Shown: positions 37,960-49,218, counted from the first letter of the stretch. The stretch: 64,000 bases of DNA from Caecitellus pseudoparvulus (GCA_965644315.1 CBFFRQ010000019.1:248001-312000); one strand, 5' to 3'. The notes: generated by a model not told the origin, from the sequence alone. Program-made: numbers and translations.

Positions 37960-40242
37960 TCATGCGTCTCCGTACCCTGTCTCAGGAGCATCCCAAGCCG
38001 CCAACTCTCGCGCCTCCCGTGCACTCCGTGCAGTTCCAGCACCAGACCTGTCAGCGCCGCCCCCCTCTTCAAGGGGGTCTGGCGGCAGCACTCGGCGCAT
38101 GTCAGCGACACCGCGGAAAAAGGCGTGGCTGGGCGGCTCCCCAGCCAGATCAGGCCAAAAGCTGGGCCAGGCCTTGTGTGGAGCCCACCAGCCCAAGAGG
38201 TCCCGAGATGCGAGGGGGTCATGCGGCAGGCCGTCCACTGGGCCACCGTCGTCAAATGCTGCAGCCAGCATGCCAAGCCGCTCCTGGCAGGCTTCCGCGC
38301 TGGCAGCATCGGCAACCAGGCAAGCCTCGCCCGGCGCAAAGGTGAGAGTTGTCAGGGTGTGGCTGGGTGTGGGCTGCAGAGTGCTGTGAGGCGGTGGGGG
38401 TGGGAGTGAGGGTGCTGTGCAGTGAGGCGGTGGGGGTGGCTGCAGCAGGGCCAGAGTCCTGTGCAGAGTCTGCACGTCCAAAGCTTCGTGCAATGGCTGG
38501 TCTTGTGTCGGGGGTGTGGGCAGCCTGGGCAGGGCATGCACGGGCCCGGCGTCGCCTTCATCCATGCCTGGAAGCAGGGCTTCGTCGGTCAAGCTCACAC
38601 TTTGCGTTTGCAGTGCAGGGTCTGATGCTGGGGTGGCGCGAGGCGGCATGGCAGCGCCCTGCGTCAATGCAGTCAGAATGCGCTGCCGGCGCTCGTTCCA
38701 CACTTGTGCAAAGTTACGAGAAATGCAGTTCAGCCCAAAGTCAGAGGCAAAGGCAGCTGTCATGGACACCGGCACCGCGATCCCCGCCTCGCGAGCAGCT
38801 GCCAAAGTGGCAGTGTCCACTCTGCTGTCACCCGCAAATGCCTCTGCAGCTGCCTTGCGCATGCGCCTGTGCGCTGTGCGAATGGAGTGTGACGGCGGCA
38901 GCACGGCAGCGCCGTACGTCGCTGCGGCATCGAAGGCCACGGCTGTACTGGCTGCTGCAGAGGCCTGTCCCATGGCAAGCTGCCGACGCATGAGGCGCAG
39001 CAACTGCCCCGCCCGCTTGGCAGCTGCTCTGCTCCGCACCACGCTATCCCGCGAATCTGGCAAGGTGACGTGTGCTTGCATCAGCGCGTGCAGGGTGTGT
39101 GCAGTGGGGGACGGCATGTGGCTGGGCCGTGTGCTGGGCATAGCTGGCCCTGGGGAGCTCTGTGCTGTCTCTGCAACAGGCTTGGCGGTGCGGCTGCTCC
39201 TTTCACGGCCAGGCGCCGCTGGCGTGCTGGGCATGCCTGCCTCTGCAGCCAACAGCGCTTGAGCGGTGCCCACCAGTCCCAGCCGTGCATCACGCCCGCC
39301 CTGCTCACCCAGCACTGTCACCAAGCACTCCCCTGCCGGGAACTCTGCCATCCACGCGGATGTGGCATGGGGCAACTGGCGCCCCAACCATGCAGCCGTC
39401 GCAGCGATGGCTCCCGCCGTCTCCTCCTCGTCCCCCTCTGGTACCAGGACCAAGACGTGGTCTGATGGGGGCAGAGGGGCACTGCGCCCCCGTCGCCGGG
39501 GCCGGGTGGGCACTGGGTTGCTGGTCAGAGACAGCGCGCCGTGCACTGCCACGGCAGCTGCGATGTGCTGAGCCCACCGCACATCACTCGCCAGGGACGC
39601 TATGGCGGTGTGCATGTGGCATGGAGTATCCTGCGCCACACTGGCTGCTGCCAGGAGTAATCTGCGCAGCTCTGGCGTTTGCCTGCTGCGCAGCAAGTAC
39701 GAGGCAAATGCCCAGTGAGGCAGGCCAGCAGCCAGCACTGCTGGGTGGGGCACACTCGTGGAGGCGTGCAGGACTGCAGTGAGCAGGGCATCAAAGATCA
39801 CCCCTTGCTGACCTTGCACCCGGTGCACCACGCCTGATGGTCCGCGTGGTGCCTGGGTCAGTGGTGCCTTGTGCTGGAAGGCTGGCCCGGCCAGCAAGCG
39901 AGTCAGGTCACTGCCTTGAATGGTGCAGTCCTGCACTGTCGCGGGAGCAGGCTTAGTCATGAAGCCATCCTCGACAGACATGTCCCCACTGTCGCCACCT
40001 CTCTGTCTGTGCTTGTGGATGACGTTGGCAACGAAGGGAGGCTGGTCGCTGGCACTTGGCCGGCCGCCAGGATGGCCCGGCAAGGCCCACAGCGCTTCAT
40101 CCGGTGGCAGCGATGGGAGTACCAGGGCTGCTGGACGGCAGTGGCGAATGAGGTCCACCACCCCCGAGCATGCCTGTCGCCCAGTAAGCTGTGTGCCGGC
40201 GACTGTGAGCCGGGCCGCTGGGTTCAGAACTCGGCCAGCCAT
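37960..40242 (-). CDS. Unrecognised 760-residue protein
   Basis: Single exon from the ATG at 40240-40242. Composition is Ala/Leu/Pro-rich with alternating helical and disordered parts. The first 50 residues (RLTVAGTQLTGRQACSGVV, then DLIRHCRPAALVLP) faintly resemble the start of TraB-type domains, but the later TraB motifs are not visible, so I do not assign it. Near residue 255-290, VLVLVPEGDEEETAGAIAAT suggests an alpha/beta fold. Near residue 600, proline runs (QPPPPPHCTAP and LPPPPPHSTL) come from a short tandem DNA repeat at about 38392-38445. The C-terminal 100 residues (GWWAPHKAWPSFWPDLAGEP) look globular. No signal peptide or membrane helix is evident. Confidence 0.62.
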   Translation of the reverse strand: MAGRVLNPAARLTVAGTQLTGRQACSGVVDLIRHCRPAALVLPSLPPDEALWALPGHPGGRPSASDQPPFVANVIHKHRQRGGDSGDMSVEDGFMTKPAPATVQDCTIQGSDLTRLLAGPAFQHKAPLTQAPRGPSGVVHRVQGQQGVIFDALLTAVLHASTSVPHPAVLAAGLPHWAFASYLLRSRQTPELRRLLLAAASVAQDTPCHMHTAIASLASDVRWAQHIAAAVAVHGALSLTSNPVPTRPRRRGRSAPLPPSDHVLVLVPEGDEEETAGAIAATAAWLGRQLPHATSAWMAEFPAGECLVTVLGEQGGRDARLGLVGTAQALLAAEAGMPSTPAAPGRERSSRTAKPVAETAQSSPGPAMPSTRPSHMPSPTAHTLHALMQAHVTLPDSRDSVVRSRAAAKRAGQLLRLMRRQLAMGQASAAASTAVAFDAAATYGAAVLPPSHSIRTAHRRMRKAAAEAFAGDSRVDTATLAAAREAGIAVPVSMTAAFASDFGLNCISRNFAQVWNERRQRILTALTQGAAMPPRATPASDPALQTQSVSLTDEALLPGMDEGDAGPVHALPRLPTPPTQDQPLHEALDVQTLHRTLALLQPPPPPHCTAPSLPPPPPHSTLQPTPSHTLTTLTFAPGEACLVADAASAEACQERLGMLAAAFDDGGPVDGLPHDPLASRDLLGWWAPHKAWPSFWPDLAGEPPSHAFFRGVADMRRVLPPDPLEEGGGADRSGAGTARSAREARELAAWDAPETGYGDA

Positions 40243-40933
40243 GTGGAACTGGCGCAATCCTGCAGAACAAACGATCCCTCCAGGTAATTACTCGCGGAGA
40301 CCGTGCGATTATACAGCCCTGGTAGCTGTGTGTGCTTTGACTTGCCAATGGGGGCGCCCTGTGCGAGGCGTGGCCTGCTGTGTGGATTGGCTCTGTGTAG
40401 CAATTACCGCAGCAGCCACGGCACAAGTCCTCGGCACGTCACAGGGAGCAAGCACAGGACACGCTGTGTGGTTCGGGTGTCAGCCTTCTGCTTGCTCTGT
40501 TCTGTGTGTCCTTGTGGTGGCAATATTGTCATTTGGTCCCGGAATGGGCAGGAAAGTGAGAATCACTGAGGATGAGAGAGCCACAAGAAAATGACAAGTA
40601 CGTTTGGCTTACGTAAAAATCAAAATATTAGCTACCGGAGACGCTTGCACCCTATCCACCCCACTCTTGACGACTCACAGTTGCTCACGAACACAAGACA
40701 CTGAAGATTGTCTGAATGGACCGAGTCTGATCAGCCCAGCTACCCAGAATTCACCCGCACGGTCAGCTCGTGTGGTGGCAACAATTTCTCACGCTTGGCA
40801 GACAGTGACATTGCCAGGCTTCAGCCAAACCTGTCTTGTGCCGAAGGGACCCTGCAAATCACGTGCTGCTGCGAGTCAGCGTGTGGCGGTGTGCCTTTTG
40901 CGCCTGTGGCAGCCCAAGAGGCCACCCTGTGGC
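40243..40933. other. Divergent intergenic region, locally AT-richer
   Basis: About 690 bp between two divergent genes. A stretch near 40590-40635 is distinctly AT-rich for this window, including CTTACGTAAAAATCAAAATA. No gene, tRNA or clear motif is visible. Confidence 0.5.
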
Positions 40934-43266
40934 ATGCAGTCACCACTGGCGGCGCCAGGCCGCAGCACGCCCCGCACTGCAGGCACCTTCGCCAACGCCA
41001 GCTCGCCCAGGCGAACACCAACGAAACTAGGCCGCCTGACACTGAAGCAGACGACGTCACTGGGGTCACCCACTTCGTTTGGGCACCCAAGCGTGCGGCC
41101 GTTGCAAGGGCGCCCCAGCAGTCCCCAGCGCAGCCAGTCGCTGCGACGTTTGCAGCCAGCACCAGTTGAGGCAGTGCCAGCCTCCGAAGCTGGGAGTGCT
41201 CGTGCACAGTTGCGAAGGGCTGCAGTGGTGCTGCGGGAAGCAACGAAAACGTACGTCGTCAAGGCAGACTTCAAGGCTGTGCTGCCTCAGGAGCTGTCTG
41301 TGCGAGCAGGAGACCGAGTGAGGGTGGCAGGTGAGAGTGGCAGCTTCCATGCCACACCGTACAACATGCTGCTGCAGCGCCCCCACACTCCCTCGCAGTG
41401 GTCGACCCCGATGCCCATGCCTCTGGCTGGGTCATGGTGTATGCGACAAGCGAGCCTGACCGGACGTTGTTGACGGCCAAGTGTGAGGCGCTGATGGGCG
41501 TGCTGGCCAGCGTGGAGGAGGAAGATGTGGAGGCCAGCGCTGAAGCTGGGGAGGAGTTGCAGGACATCCCGCTCGTGGACAGTGTGGGGGAGGCGTGGGG
41601 TGTGGGGGGGGGCTTGGAAGGCCTCTTCGCGCGTGTGGCTGAGCACGCCGGCGACACGCCTCACCGGGTGGGGTATGTGCCCATCTCGTACCTGGAGCGA
41701 GACCCAGCGACAGGCCCAGAGTTGCTGCGTGGACTCGTGGCGGCACTGGGGACAGATGTTGACAGTGCCAGTGTATCGTCACCGGCATCTCCACAGCGTG
41801 GGGGCGCTGCGACTGCCGACGGCATTCAGCTTGCGGCCCTGCGCACTGGGGAGTTCATGGACATGTTCAAGCAGCCAGGGCGAGGTCCAGCGGGGCAGCA
41901 GTACACTGCATTCCTCTCACATGCGACCGGCGACGTCGTGCTGGCTGGCAAGTATGACGTCACCCACATGGGCAAGGATGGCCGCGTGCTGTGGCGCCGA
42001 CCCACGGCCCTCTTAACGTCAGCGGGCCGGGGGGGCGAGCAGCCCCCCACCACCCCCAAGTCAACGACTTCTGCTCGAGGTGAGTCCATCGTGCTGAGCC
42101 TGAGCCCGGCACCAAGAAGGCAGGGGCCAGGCGGCGCCCACGTGCCAAGCAGCGCTCCCTCGCCGCCTGCCTCGTCCGGTCTGCGCATCGTGCGGTCAAA
42201 GGTGGTGGCCGTGCCCAAGCACGCGTCAGGCAGCGCGGGTGTGGGGGCCGGCTTGACGTGAGGCGCGTGAGGAAGCGAAGCGGCGAAGCCGCCCGCTCCA
42301 GCACGCTACACGCCCCTCGCCACGCTTTGTGCCACAGGTCGGAGGTCTCTAGTGAAGCGGCTGCTTGTGCGGGAGAGGGCCGTGCCAGTGTCACCCCCCA
42401 CAGTGCCCATGTCAAGCCTGAGCACGTCGGGTAGTGTCGGAGCGCCTGCGAGACAGAGCCCCCACACCTTGCACAGGCAGCAATGGCAGCAGGGTCCCTT
42501 GCTGCTGCGCCCTTCACCGTTGCTGGGGGATGACTGCAGCGGACTGGGGCACGGTGGGGCTTGGGCAGCTGAACAGATGTGTGCCAGCTCTATGGCTGAG
42601 AGTGATCGACGGCAGTGGGTGTCGGAGTGGCACAGGGAAGCCGCGCTTCAGGCCCAGAGCGCTGCCGCCAGAGAGACCAAGGACAGCGCAAGCGAGGCGG
42701 GCGAGGCTGGACACAGTGCACCCGAGGTGGGCGAGGCTGGACACCGTGCACCCGAGGTGGGTGAGGCTGGGCACAGTGCGCCTGATGCGGATGAGACTGA
42801 GATGGAGGCAGTTGTGCGGTCTGTGTCGGGGACGCCGCTTGTGGACAGCGACGGGCAGGCTGCAGGCAGCGATGTGGAGCGTGGCTCGGCCCAGTCCGAG
42901 CCCGGGCGTGAGTGGAGCGGGGCAGAATCCGGGAGCAGTCTCCTGGACGCCCCGGACGCGTATGCAGAGCACGTAAGCGGAGTGCTGGCTACCATGCGAG
43001 AGCGCTTGCGAGGTGGTGAGGAGGTGGATGTGGGCGCCAGCGACCTGTCTCTTGCTGCGGAGGGCGTGTTCCCAGCGACGCCAGTGCGGACGCCGTCGAG
43101 GCCTGCATCATCAGGGGTGGATGTGGAGGCGTTCTTGGCGTGGTCAAGGGGGCAAAGCAGTCGGCGCGGCTTGGATGTGGGGCGAGTGCGGGCTGCAGTG
43201 TCGGAGGGACTCGCAGCCAGCAAGGAAGCTGAGGCGCGATCTGGCAGACTGCTGGGTGGACTGTAG
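40934..43266 (+). CDS. SH3-like domain protein with low-complexity C-terminus; 3' exon assignment tentative
   Basis: Exon 1 is 40934-41330 and exon 2 starts at 41399. The junction splits an SH3-like domain: YVVKADFKAVLPQELSVRAG, then DRVRVA-VVDPDAHASGWVMV, and RVGYVPISYLERD, which match the ALYDF, GD, GW and G.+P..Y landmarks. SH3 domains bind proline-rich partners in actin and membrane-traffic complexes. The frame closes at 42259-42261. A good donor (GTGAGG at 42252) just before it and an acceptor near 42346 would join an open frame running to 43266, in which the 10-residue repeat GEAGHSAPEV occurs three times. If that join is wrong, the gene ends at 42261 and 42352-43266 is separate. Residues 1-95 are Ser/Arg/Pro-rich. 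Partners and role are unknown. Confidence 0.62.
42700..42789 (+). repeat. Three 30-bp tandem repeats in coding sequence
   Basis: Three copies of a 30-bp unit encode GEAGHSAPEV, GEAGHRAPEV and GEAGHSAPDA. The copies differ by only a few bases, indicating recent duplication. Confidence 0.85.
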
Positions 43267-43392
43267 AGGTCCCATGTACAAGTACACCACGCTATGTACG
43301 AGCTAGGTACAATGAATGGCTTGTGCTGCGGTGCAGAGCGTGTTGCTTGGCGAGAGGAAGGGGCCTGAATTAAGAATGTGCACGTCTCAGCG

Positions 43393-45706
43393 TCAGCCCT
43401 CTTCCACACTCACGACACCTTCGCCTAGGTCCAGTGCCGCGCGATCACCCCCAGCAGGTGACGCAGTTGAGGTTGGCATCTTGCCTGCCACCGCAGCAGC
43501 CATGGCTTCCATGCCTTGGGCTGAGTGAGTTCGGGACATGGCTGCAGCCATAATGTCCTCGGCAGTGCCTGGGTAAAGCGCATTCAGCAACTTGTAGCCT
43601 TTGTACTGCAGGGTGTGGTCATCAGGCTGCGCTTCAAGCGCTCTGCGAACGTTGGCTGCAAGGTTGGGCGTCTCCCGCACAGCTTGGATGGTGTCAGGCT
43701 CTGCGGTGGTGAGGTTGTGCAGCGCTCGCACGCCAGCCTCTTGGACGTCCTTGTTGGTGGAAGACTTGGACATGGCATCCACAATGATTGCGTGCCCACC
43801 TTGCTCAACGACGTCAGACGAAAACACCTTGTCTGAGCCCACTCGATCCAGCACACGAATGCCCTGCAGCGCCACAGTGTCGTCCCAAATGTGCTTGCGC
43901 ACTGCGAGCACCACCATCGCACAGCCCTTGTAGCCCTGAAACTCTACACGTTGATCGGCTGCGTGATAGAGCAGGGAGGGCTTATTTCGAGGGTTGAAGC
44001 CTCTGTGCAGGGCGTGGCGCACGTACCTGTGTCTAGCATTGTGGACAGAGCATCCAAGATCCAGCCGACCGCCTCTGCGGAGCGCAAGCGCTCCAAGAGA
44101 AAGCGCATGAGCGCCTTAATACCACGCTGGGCCACTCGGGCAACCTGGTCACTGACCCCGTGGACTCCATGCAGGGTCCCCCTGGCCAGCTCCACTGCAC
44201 GGCCTGAGAGCACTGCATCTCTCAGGCGGGCCCAGAGCGAGCGCTTGGCAGCGTATTTCGCGCTTTCCTCCAGCTCCTCGGGCGTGAGGGACCGAAGCTG
44301 CCCAAGCAACATCTGCCCTCTGTACTGCAGTTGGCCGTCGTGGGGGTTGGTCTCCAGCACGTGCAAGAGCAAGGCTTCTGCCCCAAGCCCCACGCAAGTG
44401 ATGGTGTTGGGTCGACTGCCCTGGATCAAAATGGCCATGCAGCGCACGCCAGCGACCTGCACCTGGTACTCCTCACGGTTTGCACGCATGCCGTCGACGA
44501 GGGCAGCCATCCCTCCCTTCTGACCCATTTCTTCACCTGGAGTGGGCGTGGGCAGGGGAGGTTTTGGGGTGGCTGGGGTGCGTCAGGAGACGGAAGGTTC
44601 ACGCACGGAACTGTCCAGCAAGCCCACTGAGTGTGTTAAAGGCCTTGCTTTGCACCATTGGTTGCCAGAGGAAGTTGCGCATGGCGCGCAGCAGGGCCTT
44701 GAAGCCTCCCTTTTCGAAGAGCTCCCGTTGCACCACCTCTGCGAAAGCGTGGCAAGCAGAGTTCGGCTCTGAAGGGCAGACGCGAAGCGGCCACCGTACC
44801 GTTCCCCGCACAAAGGCCCGTCAGTCCATCACAGCACCACCATAAAACCTCGGGTTCTGGCAGAGGAGGGCGTTGGCAAGCGGCAAGGTGCCGTGAAGCG
44901 AGCACTTGCGGGCTGCGGCGTGGTGGGTGTCACTCACTGTTGCTGTAGTCCTTCATCAACTGCAGCACCGCATCGACGCCGTCGTCGGTGGCCTTCAGAA
45001 CCATGGCTTTGATATCTTCCTCTGTCATGACTTGTGTCCCAGGGCTCACTGGTGTGGCGCCATCCATGACGGCTGCTGCCACGGCTTCCACCACACCCAC
45101 TTCGTCTCCATCGTCTACCCGAGTCAGGCGTCTCCCACGAGTGGCTGCAGAGACACCCTCCACCTTCCTGGAGTCAGTCGTGCTGCTTCCCTGGGAAAGA
45201 GGCGTTTCGGTGGACGTGATTGCCTTGAACTCAGTGCGCTGCTGACCAGGGACTGGCGCAGCTGAGCGTTTCGGGGTGTTGTGCAACAGCAGCAGCAGTG
45301 CGGCAGGGCCATGCCTAGGGGAGGTCAAGTACAAGACTCAAGGCACAGACCAGGGTGTACTGTTCACATGGGAGGTGCCTGACACCGAAGAGCTGGACGA
45401 GCACCCTTCCAATAGCTCCGCGCAAGGTGTGCCGCTCAGCGACACCGTTTCAACACTCACACCAGCCCTGCCGTCCATGTCTTGCTTCGCGGACGGCTGC
45501 TCGTTTCCAGACGAGGGCCTTGGCCTAGAGCCCCGGTCAGACTTTGAAGTTTCACCACTCTCCGGTTTTACCTGCCAGCCTGAGCTGGGGGAGTCGGCAG
45601 AGGATGGGCTGGGGGCCACCTTGCGGGAGCTGCCTTGGGACACGAGTGGCTTTTTGGCGGCCTGATCGCTTGCTTCTGCGGAGCTCTTGCTTCCTGAGCA
45701 ACCCAT
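43393..45706 (-). CDS. Armadillo-like repeat protein with N-terminal myristoylation/palmitoylation motif
   Basis: Minus-strand exons: 45706 to about 45368 (uncertain), about 45241 to 44938, 44768-44607, 44536-44027 and 43958-43393, roughly 626 residues. The last three junctions are firm: KDYSN-KPNSACHAFAEVV, GQFR-EEMGQKGGMAAL and MLDTA-DQRVEFQGYKG. The start MGCSGSKSS fits N-myristoylation (Gly2, Ser6, Lys7) plus palmitoylation at Cys3. The first 200 residues are Ser-rich and disordered. The rest is armadillo-like helical repeats, e.g. GGFKALLRAMRNFLWQPMVQ, GGMAALVDGMRANREEYQVQ, GGHAIIVDAMSKSSTNKDVQ and VQEAGVRALHNLT. Acylated N-terminus plus armadillo repeats recalls yeast Vac8, a vacuole-membrane scaffold; orthology is not established. 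The first intron boundaries are the weak part. Confidence 0.68.
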
Positions 45707-46229
45707 GTTGAAGCAAAATACACTTCAGCCGAGTTGCCTTGCCGTCAATGCTGCTGCAGCGCAGGTGTGTGTGTTGTGAACTGCGAGCAGCTGGAGAGTG
45801 AGTGCGCGATTTCCGCAAGCCCCACTTTGCTTGCGGAGCCCAGCGCCTGGGGCGAACCACGCTGTAACTCAGCCTACGTGGACACTGGATCAAGGATAAG
45901 TGACAGCAGGGTTTTGTGCACGCTGATGTACCGCCATTGGGTGACCTACATCGCTGATTGCCCCTCGTCAGCTGCTTGATCAAGCTGTACGTCGTCCTGT
46001 CGTCCAGCACTCACGCGCGGCCTGCAATATCCCCTTTGCGTTTCACCTTACTGTCTGCACACCGCACCTATGAATGGCTGCGAGGCAGGTGCTTACCTCG
46101 TGCTGGTTGAGCCTCTCGAACTGTGGGCCAGGTTTTTCGTGAGGGTGCAGGCTTCTGCCGCATCTTGGTGCTTTCCTAGGGCAGCGTGTGGTGTCAGAAG
46201 GCAGACTGCCAGCCCACCCAGCAAGAATC
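45707..46229. other. Divergent promoter region between armadillo protein and UMP synthase
   Basis: 523 bp without a supported gene; contains GCGTTTCAC at 46038-46046. A short Cys-rich frame at 45734-45979 has no other support. Confidence 0.5.
46038..46046 (+). promoter_or_regulatory. GCGTTTCAC motif upstream of UMP synthase
   Basis: Exact copy of the recurrent upstream motif, 184 bp before the UMP synthase ATG. Function inferred from recurrence. Confidence 0.4.
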
Positions 46230-48094
46230 ATGTCGGACAAGGTGCCTTTTTTCGTGCGCCTGAAGGAGCGCTGTGAGGAGGTTGATTCGCTGCTGTGTGT
46301 CGGCTTGGATCCCCGTCCGAGCCAGCTGCCGAGCAACACAGCATCTGCTGCTGAGGAGTGGTGCAAGGCCATCATTGATGCGACGGCGCCGTTCGTGGCA
46401 GCGTTTAAACCTAACGCAGCATTTTTCGAGGCCTGGGGTGCACCGGGCTTCAAAGCGCTGCGAAACGTGAGCACTTTGCCCGTGATGCCGAATCAATTTC
46501 CGCAAGCATCACGTGAATCTGCGGAGCTCTTGATGCGCAGGTCATCAAGTACGTGCCAGACGACATCCCAGTACTTCTGGACGTGAAGCGAGGTGACATT
46601 GGCTCAACATCAGCAGCATATGCTCAATCTGCCTTCGATGGGTTGGGTGCAGACGCTGTCACACTGTCTCCATACATGGGACGAGACAGCATCAGTCCAT
46701 TCCAACGCCCAGGCAAGGGCATGTTTGTCCTGTGCAAGACATCAAACCCGGGATCCAACGATGTCCAGACCCTTGCGCTGTCTGGAAGTGGTGCAGGGAC
46801 TGTGTTCGAGGCTGTGGCAGCAGCAGCGCCCACGTGGGGGAGCCCTGGTTCAATTGGGCTAGTCGTCGGGGCCACTGACGGCAACGCGCTACAGCGGGCT
46901 CGATTGGCAGCTCCTCCAGGCACTTGGATCCTTGCACCAGGTGTTGGCGCCCAGGGTGGATGCCTGTATGACGTTGTGCGGCTGGGGGCAGAGGTGTCAG
47001 AGGCGGGGGCGGTCGGCAGTGTGCTGGTGCCCATCTCGCGTGCCATCACCAACGTTGCCGATGGCAACTGGGCAGCAGCTGCGCACAAGTTCAGGGACGA
47101 ACTGCGCGGGGCCTGTGCAGCTGTGAGGCAGGGAAGCAGTGCGGCACGGCCTATTGCCAGCCACAGTGCGCGCTTCCTTCAGCTCGCACTGCAGCACGAC
47201 GTGCTGCGCTTCGGCAGTTTCACGCTCAAATCAGGGCGTGTATCGCCGTACTTTTTCAATGCTGGCTTGTTTCGCACGGGGTCTGCTGTGCTGACGTTGG
47301 GGGAGGTGTACGCAGCTGGCATTTTAGCGACGCCAGCACTGGCCAGCGTAGGGTCCGGGAGACGCGCAACCGAGTCTGGCTTTGCCTTTGACGTGCTGTT
47401 TGGCCCAGCATACAAAGGGATACCCCTAGTCACGGCGACAGGAGCAGCCCTGGCCTCCACGGGGCACGATTTCCCGCTCGCGTACGACCGGAAAGAGGCG
47501 AAGGATCATGGGGAAGGCGGCAGGCTCGTTGGCGCGCCCGTCGCCGGCAAGCGTGTCCTGATCCTTGACGACGTCATGTCGGCTGGGACAGCTGTTCGGC
47601 AGAGTATTGCTTTGCTGCGCGAGGCGGGGGCCATAATCGCTGGCGTTGTCGTGGGCCTGGATCGCCAAGAGATCGGCTCCGGGCACAGCCCGTCGTCTGC
47701 TGTGCAGGAAGTGTCTTCAGAGTTTGGCATTCCCGTTGTGGCGCTTTCAACCTTGCATGACCTCATGTACTTTGTGGCAAATGCCCCGGCAGGCACGCCT
47801 GCTGCCCAGGCGGTGGCGGGTGCTGGCGATGACCTCTTGCACCGCATGCACGCGTACCAGGCAAGGTACTGCGTGGGTGGAGCAGGCACGGCCCTTGCAC
47901 CTGCCCCCAAAGAAGACCCACAGCCAGTGCCCGCTGTAGCCACGCAATCACCGACCCCTCAGTGTGCTTCCAAGGCGAAGTCTCGCATTCCTCTCCTTGC
48001 TGTGGTTGGCATCGCAGCTGCAGCTGCCGTGGTGGCATTCGCAGCGAAGCGGCAGACCACGAAGCAAGGACAGGGGACTGCCGGCTCTCTCTGA
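46230..48094 (+). CDS. UMP synthase, inverted fusion (OMP decarboxylase then orotate phosphoribosyltransferase) with C-terminal membrane anchor
   Basis: Exons 46230-46466 and 46541-48094 give 596 residues. The protein performs the last two steps of de novo UMP synthesis. Residues 1-265 are OMP decarboxylase: LLCVGLDPRPSQLP, AFKPNAAFFEAWG, the catalytic VLLDVKRGDIGSTSAAYA (Asp-Lys-Asp) and LAPGVGAQGG. Residues 290-500 are the phosphoribosyltransferase: FGSFTLKSGRVSPYFFNAGL, FGPAYKGIPLV and the PRPP loop VLILDDVMSAGTAVRQ. Animals and plants have the opposite domain order; this order is known from diatoms, kinetoplastids and some bacteria. After a linker there is a hydrophobic segment near residues 560-580 (IPLLAVVGIAAAAAVVAFAA) followed by a basic tail, so the enzyme is predicted to be tail-anchored. 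The last tripeptide, GSL, is not a standard peroxisomal signal. Confidence 0.95.
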
Positions 48095-48216
48095 CCATGA
48101 AATGCACCTTGGACGCACTGAATCTGTTTGAATGGAAGGGCCACGTTGGGGATGGCATGAAGTGTGAATTTGCACGGTGGACCCGGTGGAAATCCAGAGG
48201 CGGGCATGTGCGCAAC

Positions 48217-48648
48217 TCACATCAGCTCGCGAGCAGCGGCAATGCTGGCAGCTCCCAGCACAATCTCAACTCCTGCCGCGTGCAGGATGCCCACAGCAGG
48301 CCGGACTTTTTCGTTTGTGAAGTACTCCAAGGTGCCAAGCGCTGCCATGCCCAGCAAGCCAGCAGCACCAACTCCAGTGGCCACGAGCTGCGGCGCTCGC
48401 TCCCCACGCTTAAGCAGCGCAAAGCTTGTGGCGTTGAAGGCCCCGTACACGCACGCCAGCACGCCTGCCCGGCGTGCCATGAGCTTCGCCCCCTTGTCGC
48501 AGCCAGCCCCAAACCATGTCAACACGATGGATGGCTTGAGGATGAGACTGATGCCCACGGTAGACACGACTGCAGCAGTTGCTACAGTCACCGACTGCAC
48601 GCTGCTCAAGTCACCATCTTGTGCTAGCTTGGCGGAGTGGCTCGACAT
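48217..48648 (-). CDS. Small polytopic membrane protein, family unknown
   Basis: Single exon, 143 residues from the ATG at 48646-48648. There are about four hydrophobic segments: VTVATAAVVSTVGISLIL, AGVLACVYGAFNATSFALL, VATGVGAAGLLGMAALGTL and AVGILHAAGVEIVLGAASIA. It begins MSSHSAKLAQDGD, without a cleavable signal. The pattern of small residues resembles small organelle membrane proteins, but I do not recognise a family. It converges on the UMP synthase gene with 122 bp between stops. Confidence 0.62.
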   Translation of the reverse strand: MSSHSAKLAQDGDLSSVQSVTVATAAVVSTVGISLILKPSIVLTWFGAGCDKGAKLMARRAGVLACVYGAFNATSFALLKRGERAPQLVATGVGAAGLLGMAALGTLEYFTNEKVRPAVGILHAAGVEIVLGAASIAAARELM

Positions 48649-49218
48649 AGCCTGTGGCGCCAGTGGCTCGCATTGGTCCACGAGGGCGGGTCCCTGGTGC
48701 AAAGCAAATTCGTGCCCGGCGAGGCGACACGCACGTCTGTCATGGTGATCTTAAGCAGCCCCTTCCTGGGGCAATGATCCTGCACCGATCAAATGCAGGG
48801 GCGCTGCGTCACTGTGAAGCTGCATTGGGGCGGGTGTCGGATCAAGTTCCCGCACATTTCCGAGCGGGCAAGGGCCGGAAAACATGCGCAGCAACCAATC
48901 GGACTCACATGCAAAGCCGGAGCTGTTCGTGTGGTGGAAAATGCGGCCTTGCTTGGCCGCGTTTTGTTGGAGCATCAGCGCATGCGGGATCTGGGATTTG
49001 GATCTGCTCAGTAGTTGTTGCGAGGTCCCAACCCTTGCACCACCCCCCTATTCTGGTCTGAAGCCACGCATCACCACGCCTAGTTTCGGCCAGCAAACTG
49101 GGCCATAAACGAGATAGTCAGACCTTGGAAGCCAGGTCCCCACCTGCAGGGCAAGTCTGAGTCCGATATGCGAGGCGCAGATCCCCAGCTGCAGCCCACG
49201 CGGCCTGTGTTTGGTAGG
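48649..49218. other. Intergenic region, nothing recognised
   Basis: 570 bp between the small membrane protein start and the 3' end of the CAF-1 gene. I see no gene, repeat or copy of the recurrent upstream motif. Confidence 0.5.

Noticed and set aside
37960-40242. TraB-domain identity for the 760-residue protein
   Set aside because: Only a short N-terminal stretch is vaguely similar; the later conserved motifs are missing.
44769-44880. Extra exon reading NPRFYGGAVMD in the armadillo gene
   Set aside because: It looks coding but ends in a stop, and skipping it gives a clean in-frame join (KDYSN-KPNSACHAF).
45734-45979. Short Cys-rich frame between the armadillo and UMP synthase genes
   Set aside because: Eighty-one codons with no motif spacing or signal peptide; expected by chance in a divergent promoter.
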